Of a DNA stretch of 49,831 bases, positions 1-8,160 are shown piece after piece. The stretch lies in NCBI GenBank assembly GCA_016789145.1, contig JAEUQI010000012.1:1-49831 (forward strand), given 5' to 3'. The number at the start of each line of letters is the position of its first letter. The first letter of the stretch is position 1. Position numbers and translations under genes: made by a program. Under the pieces are notes generated by a model. The model saw only the letters and a list, made by a program, of their open reading frames with translations, searched no databases and was not told the DNA's origin. This DNA is from Blastocatellia bacterium (GTDB lineage Bacteria; Acidobacteriota; Blastocatellia; Pyrinomonadales; Pyrinomonadaceae).

Positions 1-142
1 GTGTTACGCCCTCACTAACGTGCGGGCTTGTGCAATGCAGACGAGACGCTTGCGGTCAGAGTTTGGGACGCGCGAACTAAAATGCGAAATGGCTGCCCAA
101 GTTTATCTTGAGCAGCCAGATCTTGGGACGCAAAGGCCAATG
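1..142. other. Non-coding edge with two hairpins
   Basis: No credible gene is visible here. Two hairpins can be seen. At 9-28 the arms GCCCTCAC and GTGCGGGC pair with one mismatch around a TAAC loop. At 91-117 GGCTGC..CAAG pairs with CTTG..GCAGCC around TTTAT with one C-A mismatch. The second lies 26 bp past the stop of the minus-strand GWxTD gene and is followed in that direction by a moderately T-rich stretch, so it may be a weak terminator. The sequence TTGGGACGC occurs twice (62-71, 124-132). Confidence 0.4.
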
Positions 143-1780
143 TTATTGGGTTACGGTAAACTTGCCCTCGACCTTGATCATCTGCTGACCTTCGGCACGG
201 ACTCGGTCTTTTATATTGATCTTTATCTCATAGTCACCGAGCGGGACATTCGTCGTAGGCAGCAGCCGGGCTATCGTCAAACGCTGTCCGGAATCACTAA
301 GGCCTGACCAGTCTTCCGTTTGACGCAACACCTCTTTCCCACCTCTCGTCAGGATGTACTCAACATCCACAGCCGGGCGAAGGGTCGTTTGATCGATCTC
401 TGCGTTGTAGATCTGCAGGTAGATGCCGACCTCTTGGCCCTGTTTATATTCGCCGCTTAGGTTCGGGATCACCTTTGCACTTCCGATGACGAACATCTGG
501 CCGATGTCGCGTTCATTGGTCGTTCGCAATTTTGATGTCAAGACCAACGACGATGTCGAAAGCTTTTTCTCGTCGTAGCGAGGCACCGTAAAGCCGACGT
601 TCTTGATGCCCTTTTTGCCGGTGCTCACGTCGCGAACGACGACATCTACTTTGTAGGTGCCCGGTGTGAGAGCGATCGCCTTTTGGTAAACAGATTTGCG
701 GTCGCGCGCCTCTGACAGTTCCTCGGCCGTCGCATTCGTCGTGACAGAATCTTCGAAGATACCCGAACGCTTTCCGGAAACCGCGGTGATACGGCCAAAA
801 ATGTTCATCTTGGCAGTTTCAAGACCGCCGACCGAGTCGAACGACAGTTCCTTGTTGCTGGCCTGAACCGTAAATGTAGTCACGACCTTTTCCTCAGACT
901 GTCGGAAGAAATCGACACGCACGTCGAAATCGATCGGGTTCGTATCGACCACAGGCGAATCGGTCAGCGAGCTCTGCAGGTCGCTAAATTTAACTGCCGG
1001 CGGACGCGACAGTGCCGACTGGATCTCAAGGCGACGGAACGGCGAATCCTGTTCACGCTGGTATGAAGCAGCGGTACCGTTGATACGGTCGCCTTGGTCT
1101 GAGATACCAAGTTGCTCGTTCGTCGTCATTCCGGCGCCGGGAACTGTCCGGAGAGCGTCTTTTTCCTGAGCGTTGCGAGCCAGACGGTATTCGCCGGTCC
1201 CGGTCGGATCGACAAATTCGATCTCAAGGCCGTCACCGACATCTTCGAGATGGCGATAGAACCAGACCTCAAACGGATACGTCGTGGTCGAGCCGCCGCC
1301 TTCCCAAGTAGGACGATCGTAAGCTCCGCCCGACGGATGCGATTCGATCGAATCAGGCTTGCCCCACGCGATATAGATCTTTCCACGGTCGGTTCGCCAT
1401 CCGGGAATGCCGGAGGTGAAATGTTCGTTAGCGTAGGCGATCCGCTCGTAATATTCTTCGCGGTATTCGTTTTCTTCGGTATCGGGATTCGGATCGCGGC
1501 GACGCCAGAAATTCTCGATGAAGTTCTCACGCTCTTCGTCGGTGACTAAGGCGTTGAAAGCACGCTTCTCTTCCTTAGTAATGATGTAGAGAACGTCCTG
1601 GTTGATCCATTTTTTGTAAGCCTCTTTCAACTCAGGCTTAACATTACGAACCTTGTCGTTCGGATCTTGGCTTGGTTTGTCCTCGCCCTTTTTTGGGGGT
1701 TGTGCCGTGATCGAGAACGCGGCAAACGCAAATACGAAAACAATGAAACTGAATTTATGAAAAATACCTTTATGCGACAT
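143..1780 (-). CDS. Secreted GWxTD-domain protein
   Basis: This is a 545-residue exported protein. Residues 1-26 form a signal peptide (basic start, hydrophobic Phe/Val/Ala core, cleavage near ITA-QPP). A charged segment follows that resembles the usual N-terminal part of GWxTD proteins (NFWRRRDPNPDTEENEYREE). The family signature GWRTDRGKIYIAWGKPD lies near residue 125. The C-terminal half is beta-rich and probably folds as immunoglobulin-like domains. The family occurs in Acidobacteriota and Bacteroidetes and has no established biochemical role. The start is supported by GCAGGAG eight bases upstream. A plausible promoter (TTGAAC, 16 bp, TATAGT) lies at 1832-1859. It is the last gene of the leftward block, after tatC, with its own promoter. 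Family assignment is good; function is unknown. Confidence 0.85.
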   Translation of the reverse strand: MSHKGIFHKFSFIVFVFAFAAFSITAQPPKKGEDKPSQDPNDKVRNVKPELKEAYKKWINQDVLYIITKEEKRAFNALVTDEERENFIENFWRRRDPNPDTEENEYREEYYERIAYANEHFTSGIPGWRTDRGKIYIAWGKPDSIESHPSGGAYDRPTWEGGGSTTTYPFEVWFYRHLEDVGDGLEIEFVDPTGTGEYRLARNAQEKDALRTVPGAGMTTNEQLGISDQGDRINGTAASYQREQDSPFRRLEIQSALSRPPAVKFSDLQSSLTDSPVVDTNPIDFDVRVDFFRQSEEKVVTTFTVQASNKELSFDSVGGLETAKMNIFGRITAVSGKRSGIFEDSVTTNATAEELSEARDRKSVYQKAIALTPGTYKVDVVVRDVSTGKKGIKNVGFTVPRYDEKKLSTSSLVLTSKLRTTNERDIGQMFVIGSAKVIPNLSGEYKQGQEVGIYLQIYNAEIDQTTLRPAVDVEYILTRGGKEVLRQTEDWSGLSDSGQRLTIARLLPTTNVPLGDYEIKINIKDRVRAEGQQMIKVEGKFTVTQ

Positions 1781-1831
1781 AACGAAAACTCCTGCTTGTC
1801 GTAGAACCGATGTCCGAAACTAAAGCAAAAC

Positions 1832-1859
1832 ACTATAGATTCTAGGCGCTAATGTTCAA
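1832..1859 (-). promoter_or_regulatory. Probable sigma-70 promoter of the GWxTD gene
   Basis: On the minus strand the -35 is TTGAAC (1854-1859), the spacer 16 bp and the -10 TATAGT (1832-1837). It lies about 50 bp upstream of the start codon, in the 135-bp gap after tatC. Confidence 0.45.
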
Positions 1860-1915
1860 TTATTCAAGATGCAGGAGAGGAGCTAAATGGTTGTATTACG
1901 CGCACTTTCGCGAGT

Positions 1916-2980
1916 TTAGGCCGGTTCGCCGTCTGTCGTTCGCTTTTTGCCGAAGAGCCACGCGATAAAGATCGAGACGATATACAACGCCACCATCGGC
2001 GCGGCGAATAGCATCAGGTTTGGAATGTCGCCCGTCGGAGAAACGACCGCAGCGACGATCAAGATGACGACGATCGCAATTTTCCAACTGCGAATGAGCA
2101 GGCCGGCCGACACGATGCCGATGCGGGCGAGAACATACGTGACCGCCGGCATCTGAAAGATCACGCCCATTGCCAGCATGATTATGGTGATCAGATCGAA
2201 ATAATCGGTGGCGCGAAGCAGAAGTTGAAATTCGCCGCCGCCAAGATTTAGCAGGTAGCTAGCCGCAGGAGGAAACAATATGTAATAAGCAAACGCGGCA
2301 CCGCCGACAAAAGCTACGCTCGAAAGCCCAATAAATGGCGTAACATACGCACGCTCATGGGCATAAAGCGCCGGCGATATGAACATCCAAAGCTGAAAAA
2401 GCAGCAACGGTATCGAAACCGCGATCGCGGCATAGAGCGACACAGTCACATACAGCGTGAATTGTTCTTGAGCGGTCGTGACTACCATTCGCTCGTCGGC
2501 ATTTGGCTTGCTAACGGCAGAATCTGTAAATTCGGGCGGCAAACGAATGCCGGCAGGCACGATCGTATTGTTCGTAAAGATCGCTTCGGTCGTGTAGAGC
2601 CCGAGTTTACCGTCGCCGTCGCGTGAAACCGTAGCCAACACTGAGGTTCCGGTTGATACAACAGCCGGGCCGATCTTAGTCGCTTGGTCAAAGATATAAC
2701 GGCCGGTGTCGCCTTCTTTCAGGGCCGCGATCGGAAGCAATTGCTCATTACCTGAAATGCCGGTTACAGGAATGTTGTTTCTCGAAGCTTCGGACAAAGC
2801 CTGCCTGATCGGCACGCTTAGAAAATTATAGATCGCGTCAGATACGAACCAGCACCCTATGAATGCAATAACTATAATGATGACAGAGTTTACGAGCCTT
2901 TTACGCAGCTCATCGAGATGGTCGAGAAACGACATCTGGCCGCCGGCTTCGAGCCGATCTTTTATCTCGCTTTCCGCCAT
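1916..2980 (-). CDS. tatC: Sec-independent protein translocase subunit TatC, long first periplasmic loop
   Basis: TatC is the receptor core of the twin-arginine translocase, which exports folded proteins across the inner membrane. Family marks are the N-terminal FLDHLDELRKRL, the FQLWMFISPALYAHER segment and the PTGDIPNLMLFA segment near the end, with about six hydrophobic stretches. The protein has 354 residues where TatC usually has about 250. The excess sits between TM1 (about 29-53) and TM2 (from about 170): some 90 extra residues in the first periplasmic loop. The start codon directly follows the tatB stop (TAAATG), so translation is probably coupled. The encoded Tat system is TatB/TatC here; a tatA may lie elsewhere, or the TatB-like protein may do both jobs. 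Confidence 0.93.
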   Translation of the reverse strand: MAESEIKDRLEAGGQMSFLDHLDELRKRLVNSVIIIVIAFIGCWFVSDAIYNFLSVPIRQALSEASRNNIPVTGISGNEQLLPIAALKEGDTGRYIFDQATKIGPAVVSTGTSVLATVSRDGDGKLGLYTTEAIFTNNTIVPAGIRLPPEFTDSAVSKPNADERMVVTTAQEQFTLYVTVSLYAAIAVSIPLLLFQLWMFISPALYAHERAYVTPFIGLSSVAFVGGAAFAYYILFPPAASYLLNLGGGEFQLLLRATDYFDLITIIMLAMGVIFQMPAVTYVLARIGIVSAGLLIRSWKIAIVVILIVAAVVSPTGDIPNLMLFAAPMVALYIVSIFIAWLFGKKRTTDGEPA

Positions 2981-3382
2981 TTATAGCCACGTCTCCTTGC
3001 CGCTCGGCTCATCTCGCGGTGTGTCTGCCGGCTTGTCCTCGGCCATTTCACCGGCCGATTCGATCGAACTCGGCATCTCGACCGAGCGCACCTCAGGAAG
3101 CTTTGGTTCTTCGGCAACGTTCAGAGACGGCGCAGGTTGGGTTCGCGGAACCGTTTCACTATCGATCGATTCGAGCGATAGCGACTTGAGGTCTTCTTCA
3201 ATATCGACCTCACGTTCCCAGGTTTGTTTGAATTCATTTGCCGTCCCGCGAAATTCAGCCATGATCTTCCCGATCTTTCGCGCCATCTCAGGCAAGCGGC
3301 GCGGCCCGAGAAAGATGAGCGCGATGATGCCGATCACCAAAAGCTCAGCCGTGCCGATAGATTCGAGAATGAGTATGAACAT
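2981..3382 (-). CDS. tatB: Sec-independent translocase TatA/TatB-family protein
   Basis: This 133-residue protein has one N-terminal membrane helix (about 8-24), the hinge motif FLGPRRLPEMARKIGK, an amphipathic helix and a long acidic, low-complexity tail. That is the TatA/TatB layout. The extended length, the glutamate at residue 7 and the LPEMARKIGK helix favour TatB over TatA, but single TatA/B proteins can be bifunctional. It lies directly between selD and tatC; its start codon follows the selD stop with no spacer, and tatC follows its stop immediately. The three are therefore probably one transcript with parB. Confidence 0.85.
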   Translation of the reverse strand: MFILILESIGTAELLVIGIIALIFLGPRRLPEMARKIGKIMAEFRGTANEFKQTWEREVDIEEDLKSLSLESIDSETVPRTQPAPSLNVAEEPKLPEVRSVEMPSSIESAGEMAEDKPADTPRDEPSGKETWL

Positions 3383-4402
3383 TTACGAGATACGAACCAG
3401 TTTACCGTCAAAACTATCGACGCGGCCGATAACCGCGGCGTTCGGAACTTGGTCGATGTATTCAGACACCTTGTCCTCGGCTAGCGAAATAAGCAAACCG
3501 CCCGAAGTTTGCGGGTCGAACAACGCACTCTGCATCGCGGCAGGAACGCCCGCGTCGATCGAAACCGTATCGCCGACGTACACGCGATTATTCTTGTCGC
3601 CACGCGTCAACATGCCCTGAGAGATCAGTTCCAATACGTTCGGTAACAGCGGAACTGCGTTAGAATCAACAGTTACAGTCACTTTACTCGCCTTGGCAAG
3701 TTCAAACGTATGACCTATCAAACCAAATCCTGTGATGTCGGTACACGCCGAAACTCCAACATTGACCATAGCCTTAGACGCAGCGGCAGACGACATAGCC
3801 ATCGTATCAAGAGCGGCTTTTTCCGTCGCTTCGTCAGCAACTTCTTTTTTGATCGCCGTATTGATCGCCCCGGTGCCGATCGGTTTTGTGAGGATCAAAA
3901 CCTCGCCCGGTTTCGCTCCGGCATTTGTAACAACCTTATCAGGATGAATTGTGCCCGTAACTGCGTAGCCGAATTTCATTTCCTGATCATCGACCGAGTG
4001 TCCGCCGATCACGACGACTCCCGCTTCGGTCATCGCCTCTTGGCCGCCGGCGAGTATCTCGCCAAGCACGTCCCAATCGCCTTTCTGCGGATAGCACACG
4101 ATCGACAAAGCCGATATCGGCGTGCCGCCCATCGCGTAAACATCGCTGAGTGAATTGATCGCCGCGATACGGCCGTACATTCTTGGATCGTCAGCAACAG
4201 GCGTAAAGAAATCGACGGTTTGAACCAACGCAACGTCGTCCGTAAGACGCAGAACACCTGCGTCATCGCTGGTATCAAACCCAACGATCACATTATCAGA
4301 CGCTTGTTTTGGTAGCCGACTCAAAACTTGAGCCAGGTCGCCCGGGGCGAGTTTAGCCACTCAACCCGCACACGATACCATTTGTGTAAGACGCTGTTTC
4401 AC
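3383..4402 (-). CDS. selD: Selenide, water dikinase with active-site selenocysteine (UGA read-through)
   Basis: SelD makes selenophosphate from selenide and ATP, the selenium donor for selenocysteine and selenouridine. An uninterrupted frame of 325 codons begins at 4360, but it lacks the catalytic N-terminus. Reading upstream in the same frame gives MKQRLTQMVSCAG, an in-frame TGA (4361-4363), then VAKLAPGDL. This aligns with the family's catalytic motif: the TGA falls on the active-site Cys/Sec position and Lys17 on the essential lysine three residues later. The GTG start at 4400-4402 has GGAGGT (4409-4414) six bases upstream, whereas the GTG at 4360 has no ribosome-binding site. The full product is 339 residues with Sec at position 14. 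Other SelD marks are DFFTPVADDP, NSLSDVYAMGG, GGHS and DPQTSGGLL. It starts 14 bp after parB. Genes for selA, selB and tRNA-Sec must lie outside the window if the reading is right. Confidence 0.88.
4338..4363 (-). promoter_or_regulatory. UGA codon and candidate bacterial SECIS hairpin in selD mRNA
   Basis: The in-frame UGA is at 4361-4363. In the mRNA just after it, TCGCC pairs perfectly with GGCGA around a CCG loop (4338-4350). The loop lies 16-18 nt after the UGA, inside the window known for bacterial SECIS elements, and contains a G. The stem is short and outer pairing is interrupted, so this is a candidate only. Confidence 0.45.
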
Positions 4403-4416
4403 CGTGACACCTCCTA

Positions 4417-5277
4417 TTACTTCATGATCGTTTGATATATGCGGTCGAGATCGTCTGTGCTGTAATATTCGATCTCGATCTTTCCGGTAGCCGTACCGCT
4501 CTTGGATAGAATTTTGACGTTCGTGCCAAGATGCCGCATCAATTTTGTCTCAGCGATCTTGACGTTCGGGTCCGTCGTCCGGATCGTGATCGGCTTCTTT
4601 TCTGCCGGTTCACCCTTAGCTGCTTTCTTGACCGCGGCCTCGGTTGCACGAACAGAAAGGGCCTCGTCGATGACCTGTTGTGCAACTAGATCCTGTACAT
4701 TATGGTCATCGGTCAACAACAGTGCTCTACCATGGCTGAAAGAAAGTTTGCCATCGATGATAAGTCTCTGTACGCGATCAGAAAGCTTGAGCAAACGTAC
4801 AGAAGATGCGATCAATGAGCGTTCTTTGCCGACTCGCGTTGAGACTTCTTCTTGCGTAAGTCCAATGTTTTCAATGAGTTTGCGGTATGCTTTGGCTTCT
4901 TCAATTGGATTTAGTTCATGTCGTTGAATATTCTCGATCAATGCGATCTCGAGCATCTTGTCATCGGAAACATCTTTGACAACGACGGGCACTCGACGCA
5001 ACTCAGCCAACTGTGCGGCACGCCAACGGCGTTCGCCGGCCACGATCTGATAGCGATTGCCGAGTTTTCGTACGACGATCGGCTGAACGATCCCGTTAGC
5101 TCTGATGGACGCAGCGAGCTCATTCAGATTCTCTTCAGCAAATCTGCTGCGAGGCTGTTCGGGGTTCGGTTCGATCAGATCAATGTCGAGTTCGCTCGAC
5201 ACAGGCGATTCTTCCGAGCGAACCGGAGCCTCGCCCATAAGTGCACTCAATCCGCGACCAAGTGGTTGTCTAGCCAT
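4417..5277 (-). CDS. parB: Chromosome-partitioning protein ParB
   Basis: ParB is the CTP-dependent clamp that loads at parS, spreads on origin-proximal DNA and recruits SMC. The 286 residues show the usual order. A short basic N-terminal ParA-contact peptide (MARQPLGRGLSALMG) comes first. Then come the ParB/Srx CTPase fold with GERRWRAAQ and ENIQRHELNPIEEA, a helix-turn-helix region (LTQEEVSTRVGKERSLIASSVRLLKL), and a C-terminal dimerisation part. It overlaps parA by 8 bp (the parA stop TAG lies inside ATGGCTAGA), a sign of translational coupling. No consensus parS (TGTTTCACGTGAAACA) was found by eye in the window; the twin palindromes upstream of parA are the nearest candidates. Confidence 0.96.
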   Translation of the reverse strand: MARQPLGRGLSALMGEAPVRSEESPVSSELDIDLIEPNPEQPRSRFAEENLNELAASIRANGIVQPIVVRKLGNRYQIVAGERRWRAAQLAELRRVPVVVKDVSDDKMLEIALIENIQRHELNPIEEAKAYRKLIENIGLTQEEVSTRVGKERSLIASSVRLLKLSDRVQRLIIDGKLSFSHGRALLLTDDHNVQDLVAQQVIDEALSVRATEAAVKKAAKGEPAEKKPITIRTTDPNVKIAETKLMRHLGTNVKILSKSGTATGKIEIEYYSTDDLDRIYQTIMK

Positions 5278-6031
5278 GGCTTAAGATCTCCTTTCCGAGT
5301 TTTAGGTATGCTTCGGCACCGCGTGAGCGCGGATCGTAAAGCATGATCGGCTTGCCGTGACTAGGAGCCTCCGCAAGCCGTACGTTTCGCGGAATCACGG
5401 TCTCTAGGACCTGGGAACCATAGAAATCGCGAAGGTCATTCGCCACTGCGGCCGATAGGTTCGTCGAAACATCGAACATGGTCAACAGTAGGCCTTCGAT
5501 AGTTAGTTTCGGATTCAATTCGCGTCTGAGACGGGCAAGTGTTTCGAAAAGTTCGGTGACGCCTTCGAGGGCGTAGTATTCGCATTGAATCGGGACCAGC
5601 AGCGAATCGGCTGCCGTAAGGCCGTTCAGTGTCAACAAACCTAGCGACGGAGGACAATCGATAATTATGTAATGAAAATAGTCACGGACATCCGCAAGAA
5701 GATTCTTTAGGGCAAAACTTCGGTTTTCAGCGTCAACGAGCTCGATCTCCGCTCCGGCAAGGTTCTTGTCCGACGGCAAAACCCAAAGCATCGGAATCTC
5801 GGTCGGCAAAACCATTTCGCGAACAGATTGGCCGGATACTATCGCATCGTAAAGGTTTTTTCGCTGAACACCACGAGGAATGCCGGCTCCTGATGTAGCA
5901 TTGGCCTGCGGGTCCGCATCGACCAATAGGACTTTTCGGTCCGAAAGCGCAAGGGCAGCCGCTAGGTTGACTGATGTTGTTGTTTTTCCGACGCCGCCTT
6001 TTTGGTTAGCGACTGCGATTATCTTTCCCAT
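5270..6031 (-). CDS. parA: Chromosome-partitioning ATPase ParA/Soj
   Basis: ParA is a deviant-Walker ATPase that binds nucleoid DNA when ATP-bound and moves or separates ParB-parS complexes. The 253-residue chain starts MGKIIAVANQKGGVGKTT with the deviant P-loop KGGVGKTT at about 10-17, the switch motif VDADPQANAT, and DCPPSLGLLTLNGL. Its length is typical of chromosomal ParA. It follows mnmG on the same strand after 131 bp that carry two copies of a perfect palindrome. It overlaps parB. No strong Shine-Dalgarno is visible before the start. Confidence 0.96.
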   Translation of the reverse strand: MGKIIAVANQKGGVGKTTTSVNLAAALALSDRKVLLVDADPQANATSGAGIPRGVQRKNLYDAIVSGQSVREMVLPTEIPMLWVLPSDKNLAGAEIELVDAENRSFALKNLLADVRDYFHYIIIDCPPSLGLLTLNGLTAADSLLVPIQCEYYALEGVTELFETLARLRRELNPKLTIEGLLLTMFDVSTNLSAAVANDLRDFYGSQVLETVIPRNVRLAEAPSHGKPIMLYDPRSRGAEAYLKLGKEILSHG

Positions 6032-6092
6032 TGTTTCGCTGATTAACGACGAATATCGAAATTAGCACAAATTTCGCGCTAATTCGAAGCGC

Positions 6093-6155
6093 AAATTGTG
6101 GTACGTACCACAATTTCGAGGTGGAGATTCAAATTGTGGTACGTACCACAATTTG
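6093..6155. repeat. Two copies of a perfect 24-26 bp palindrome upstream of parA
   Basis: Copy 1 (6093-6116) and copy 2 (6130-6155) each consist of the half-site AAATTGTGGTAC followed by its exact reverse complement. Copy 2 extends one base further on each side. The centres are 38 bp apart. The inner 16 bp, TGTGGTACGTACCACA, share TGT, ACGT and ACA with the parS consensus at the same places (10 of 16 positions). The site lies between the mnmG stop and the parA start, where an operator or a ParB-binding site could act. In RNA each copy could also fold into a hairpin. Confidence 0.85.
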
Positions 6156-6162
6156 GGACGCA

Positions 6163-8040
6163 CTAGTTTGCGTGTGCAGATTCGGCAGTAAGATGAACAA
6201 GAACCGTGGCAATAGCAGCAGGTGTAAGGCCTGAGATCGTTCGAACCTGGCCAAACGTTTGAGGCCGAGCTCGCTCCAGACGTTCGATCATTTCATTTGA
6301 AAGGCCGCTAATGTTAGAAAATCTATAGGTAGATGGTACTTTTAGCGAATCGTGCTTGTTGACACGTTCATTCGCCGCATTCTGCTTTGCAACGTAGCCG
6401 CTGTAAAGCGAATCTGCCATCGCGGATTCCAATTCAGAAGCGATCAGGTCTGTTTGCAACTCGGTCGGCAGAAGCTTGGCTATCATCTCTTGAGAAACAC
6501 CGCTTCGCACGGAGAGATTGGCCAAAGTGATCGAATCACCAAGATCTGTGCCCAAGAGCCCCGAAACCGCGGCATATTCTGGTGATGAACGCTTAAGGCG
6601 TGTGTTATCGAGAGCATTTCGCAATTGGGCGATGCGGTCTCGCTTTGTCGAGAAACGCTCCCAATCCAAATCGCCGATCAACCCGATCTCACGGCCTTTT
6701 TCCATTAGGCGTTCGTCGGCATTATCATGCCGCAGCGTCAAACGCGATTCCGCACGCGATGTAAACAGCCGATACGGCTCATCAACACCGTGGCGAATAA
6801 GATCATCAGCGAGCACGCCAATATAAGCCTCGCCTCGGCCAAGAAGGAACGACTCGCGGCCTTGAACTGAAAATGCAGCGTTGACGCCGGCAAGAAAGCC
6901 TTGGCAAGCCGCCTCCTCGTAACCTGTCGTACCGTTGATCTGTCCGGCAAAATAAAGCCCGGACATTCGCGTGGTCGCCATAGTCGGCGACAATTCGCGC
7001 GGATCTACAAAATCGTACTCGATGGCATAGCCCGGACGAATGATCTTCACATCGTGAAATCCTTCGATCAGATTGAGCAATTCCTGCTGCAGATCGGACG
7101 GCAACGACGTCGAGAAGCCATTAAGATATACCTCGTTCGTCGAAGTTCCTTCCGGCTCAAGGAAAAGCTGATGCCGATTCTTCTCACCGAACTTCACGAC
7201 CTTATCCTCGATCGACGGACAATATCGCGGCCCGACACCTTGTATCTTGCCGGAATACAAAGGCGAACGATGAAGATTTCCGCGGATCGCGTCGTGAACC
7301 TCCTGTGTTGTGTAGCCGATGTAACACTTGATCTTGTCGCGTCCAAGCTTCTCGGTTGCGAAGGAGAAAGGAACGGCCTCTGTGTCTTCGTCCTGTGGTG
7401 TAAAGGCATCCCAATCGATAGTGCGGCCGTCGAGCCGCGGCGGGGTGCCAGTTTTCAGACGCCCGACCGGAAATCCGTGTCGCCTTAAACTTTCTGCCAG
7501 CTCGATCGAAGCGGGCTCACCAGCTCGCCCGGCCGAAAAGGTCTTGTCACCGGTATGAATGACTCCGTTAAGGAATGTGCCGGTAGCAATTACGACGCTT
7601 TTCGCTGCGAACCGACGTGAATCTTGCAGTTCTACACCAACAACTCTATTGTTTTCAACAATTAGGTCAACGACGACGCCTTGGCGTAGGTGCAGATTTG
7701 GCGTTGCTTCCAATACGCGACGCATTTCCGTGCGATAGAGTGCCCGGTCTGCTTGAGCTCGCGGAGAACGAACCGCCGGACCGCGCGATCGATTCAATAA
7801 TCGGAATTGGATCCCTGTTCTGTCGATAACGCGGCCCATGATGCCGCCAAGGGCATCGATCTCTCGTACAACGTGCCCCTTTGCAATGCCGCCGACCGCA
7901 GGATTGCAAGACATCTGGCCGATCAGATCGAGATTCAATGTTACGAGCGCAGTTTCCGCACCGAGACGCGCGGCGGCAGAGGCAGCTTCACAGCCGGCAT
8001 GCCCTGCTCCGATCACGATAACATCAAACCTCTCGTCCAT
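6163..8040 (-). CDS. mnmG: tRNA uridine-5-carboxymethylaminomethyl modification enzyme MnmG (GidA)
   Basis: With MnmE, MnmG installs the cmnm5 group on wobble uridine 34 of certain tRNAs, using FAD and methylene-tetrahydrofolate. Key marks are the N-terminal FAD motif VIVIGAGHAGCEAA, the SCNPAVGGIAKGH segment, and RSRGPAVRSPRAQADR. GTPPRLDGRTIDW and FAGQINGTTGYEEAA follow, then a helical C-terminal domain ending at HLTAESAHAN. The start at 8040 (ATGGACGAG) gives 625 residues, the family length, and has GAGG nine bases upstream. A longer version starting at 8094 is unlikely. The partner mnmE lies two genes away at 9510-10898. The region up to 8160 is shared with the divergent transporter and contains TTGACTGTCAA. 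Confidence 0.96.
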   Translation of the reverse strand: MDERFDVIVIGAGHAGCEAASAAARLGAETALVTLNLDLIGQMSCNPAVGGIAKGHVVREIDALGGIMGRVIDRTGIQFRLLNRSRGPAVRSPRAQADRALYRTEMRRVLEATPNLHLRQGVVVDLIVENNRVVGVELQDSRRFAAKSVVIATGTFLNGVIHTGDKTFSAGRAGEPASIELAESLRRHGFPVGRLKTGTPPRLDGRTIDWDAFTPQDEDTEAVPFSFATEKLGRDKIKCYIGYTTQEVHDAIRGNLHRSPLYSGKIQGVGPRYCPSIEDKVVKFGEKNRHQLFLEPEGTSTNEVYLNGFSTSLPSDLQQELLNLIEGFHDVKIIRPGYAIEYDFVDPRELSPTMATTRMSGLYFAGQINGTTGYEEAACQGFLAGVNAAFSVQGRESFLLGRGEAYIGVLADDLIRHGVDEPYRLFTSRAESRLTLRHDNADERLMEKGREIGLIGDLDWERFSTKRDRIAQLRNALDNTRLKRSSPEYAAVSGLLGTDLGDSITLANLSVRSGVSQEMIAKLLPTELQTDLIASELESAMADSLYSGYVAKQNAANERVNKHDSLKVPSTYRFSNISGLSNEMIERLERARPQTFGQVRTISGLTPAAIATVLVHLTAESAHAN

Positions 8041-8160
8041 AACCAAAAACCTCGCCCATTGACGAACCAATAATATTACTTTATTGACAGTCAAAGACCA
8101 ACACTTTTCTTTTTGTTTCTCGGCTTATCCGCCGCGAAGAATTGGCGTAAACTGCTCGTG

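Noticed and set aside
20-307. Plus-strand 95-codon frame at the window start
   Set aside because: It runs antisense into the GWxTD gene and crosses two hairpins, with no ribosome-binding site.
3383-4360. selD as a short protein starting at GTG 4360
   Set aside because: It lacks the catalytic motif and a ribosome-binding site; both are present when the UGA is read as selenocysteine.
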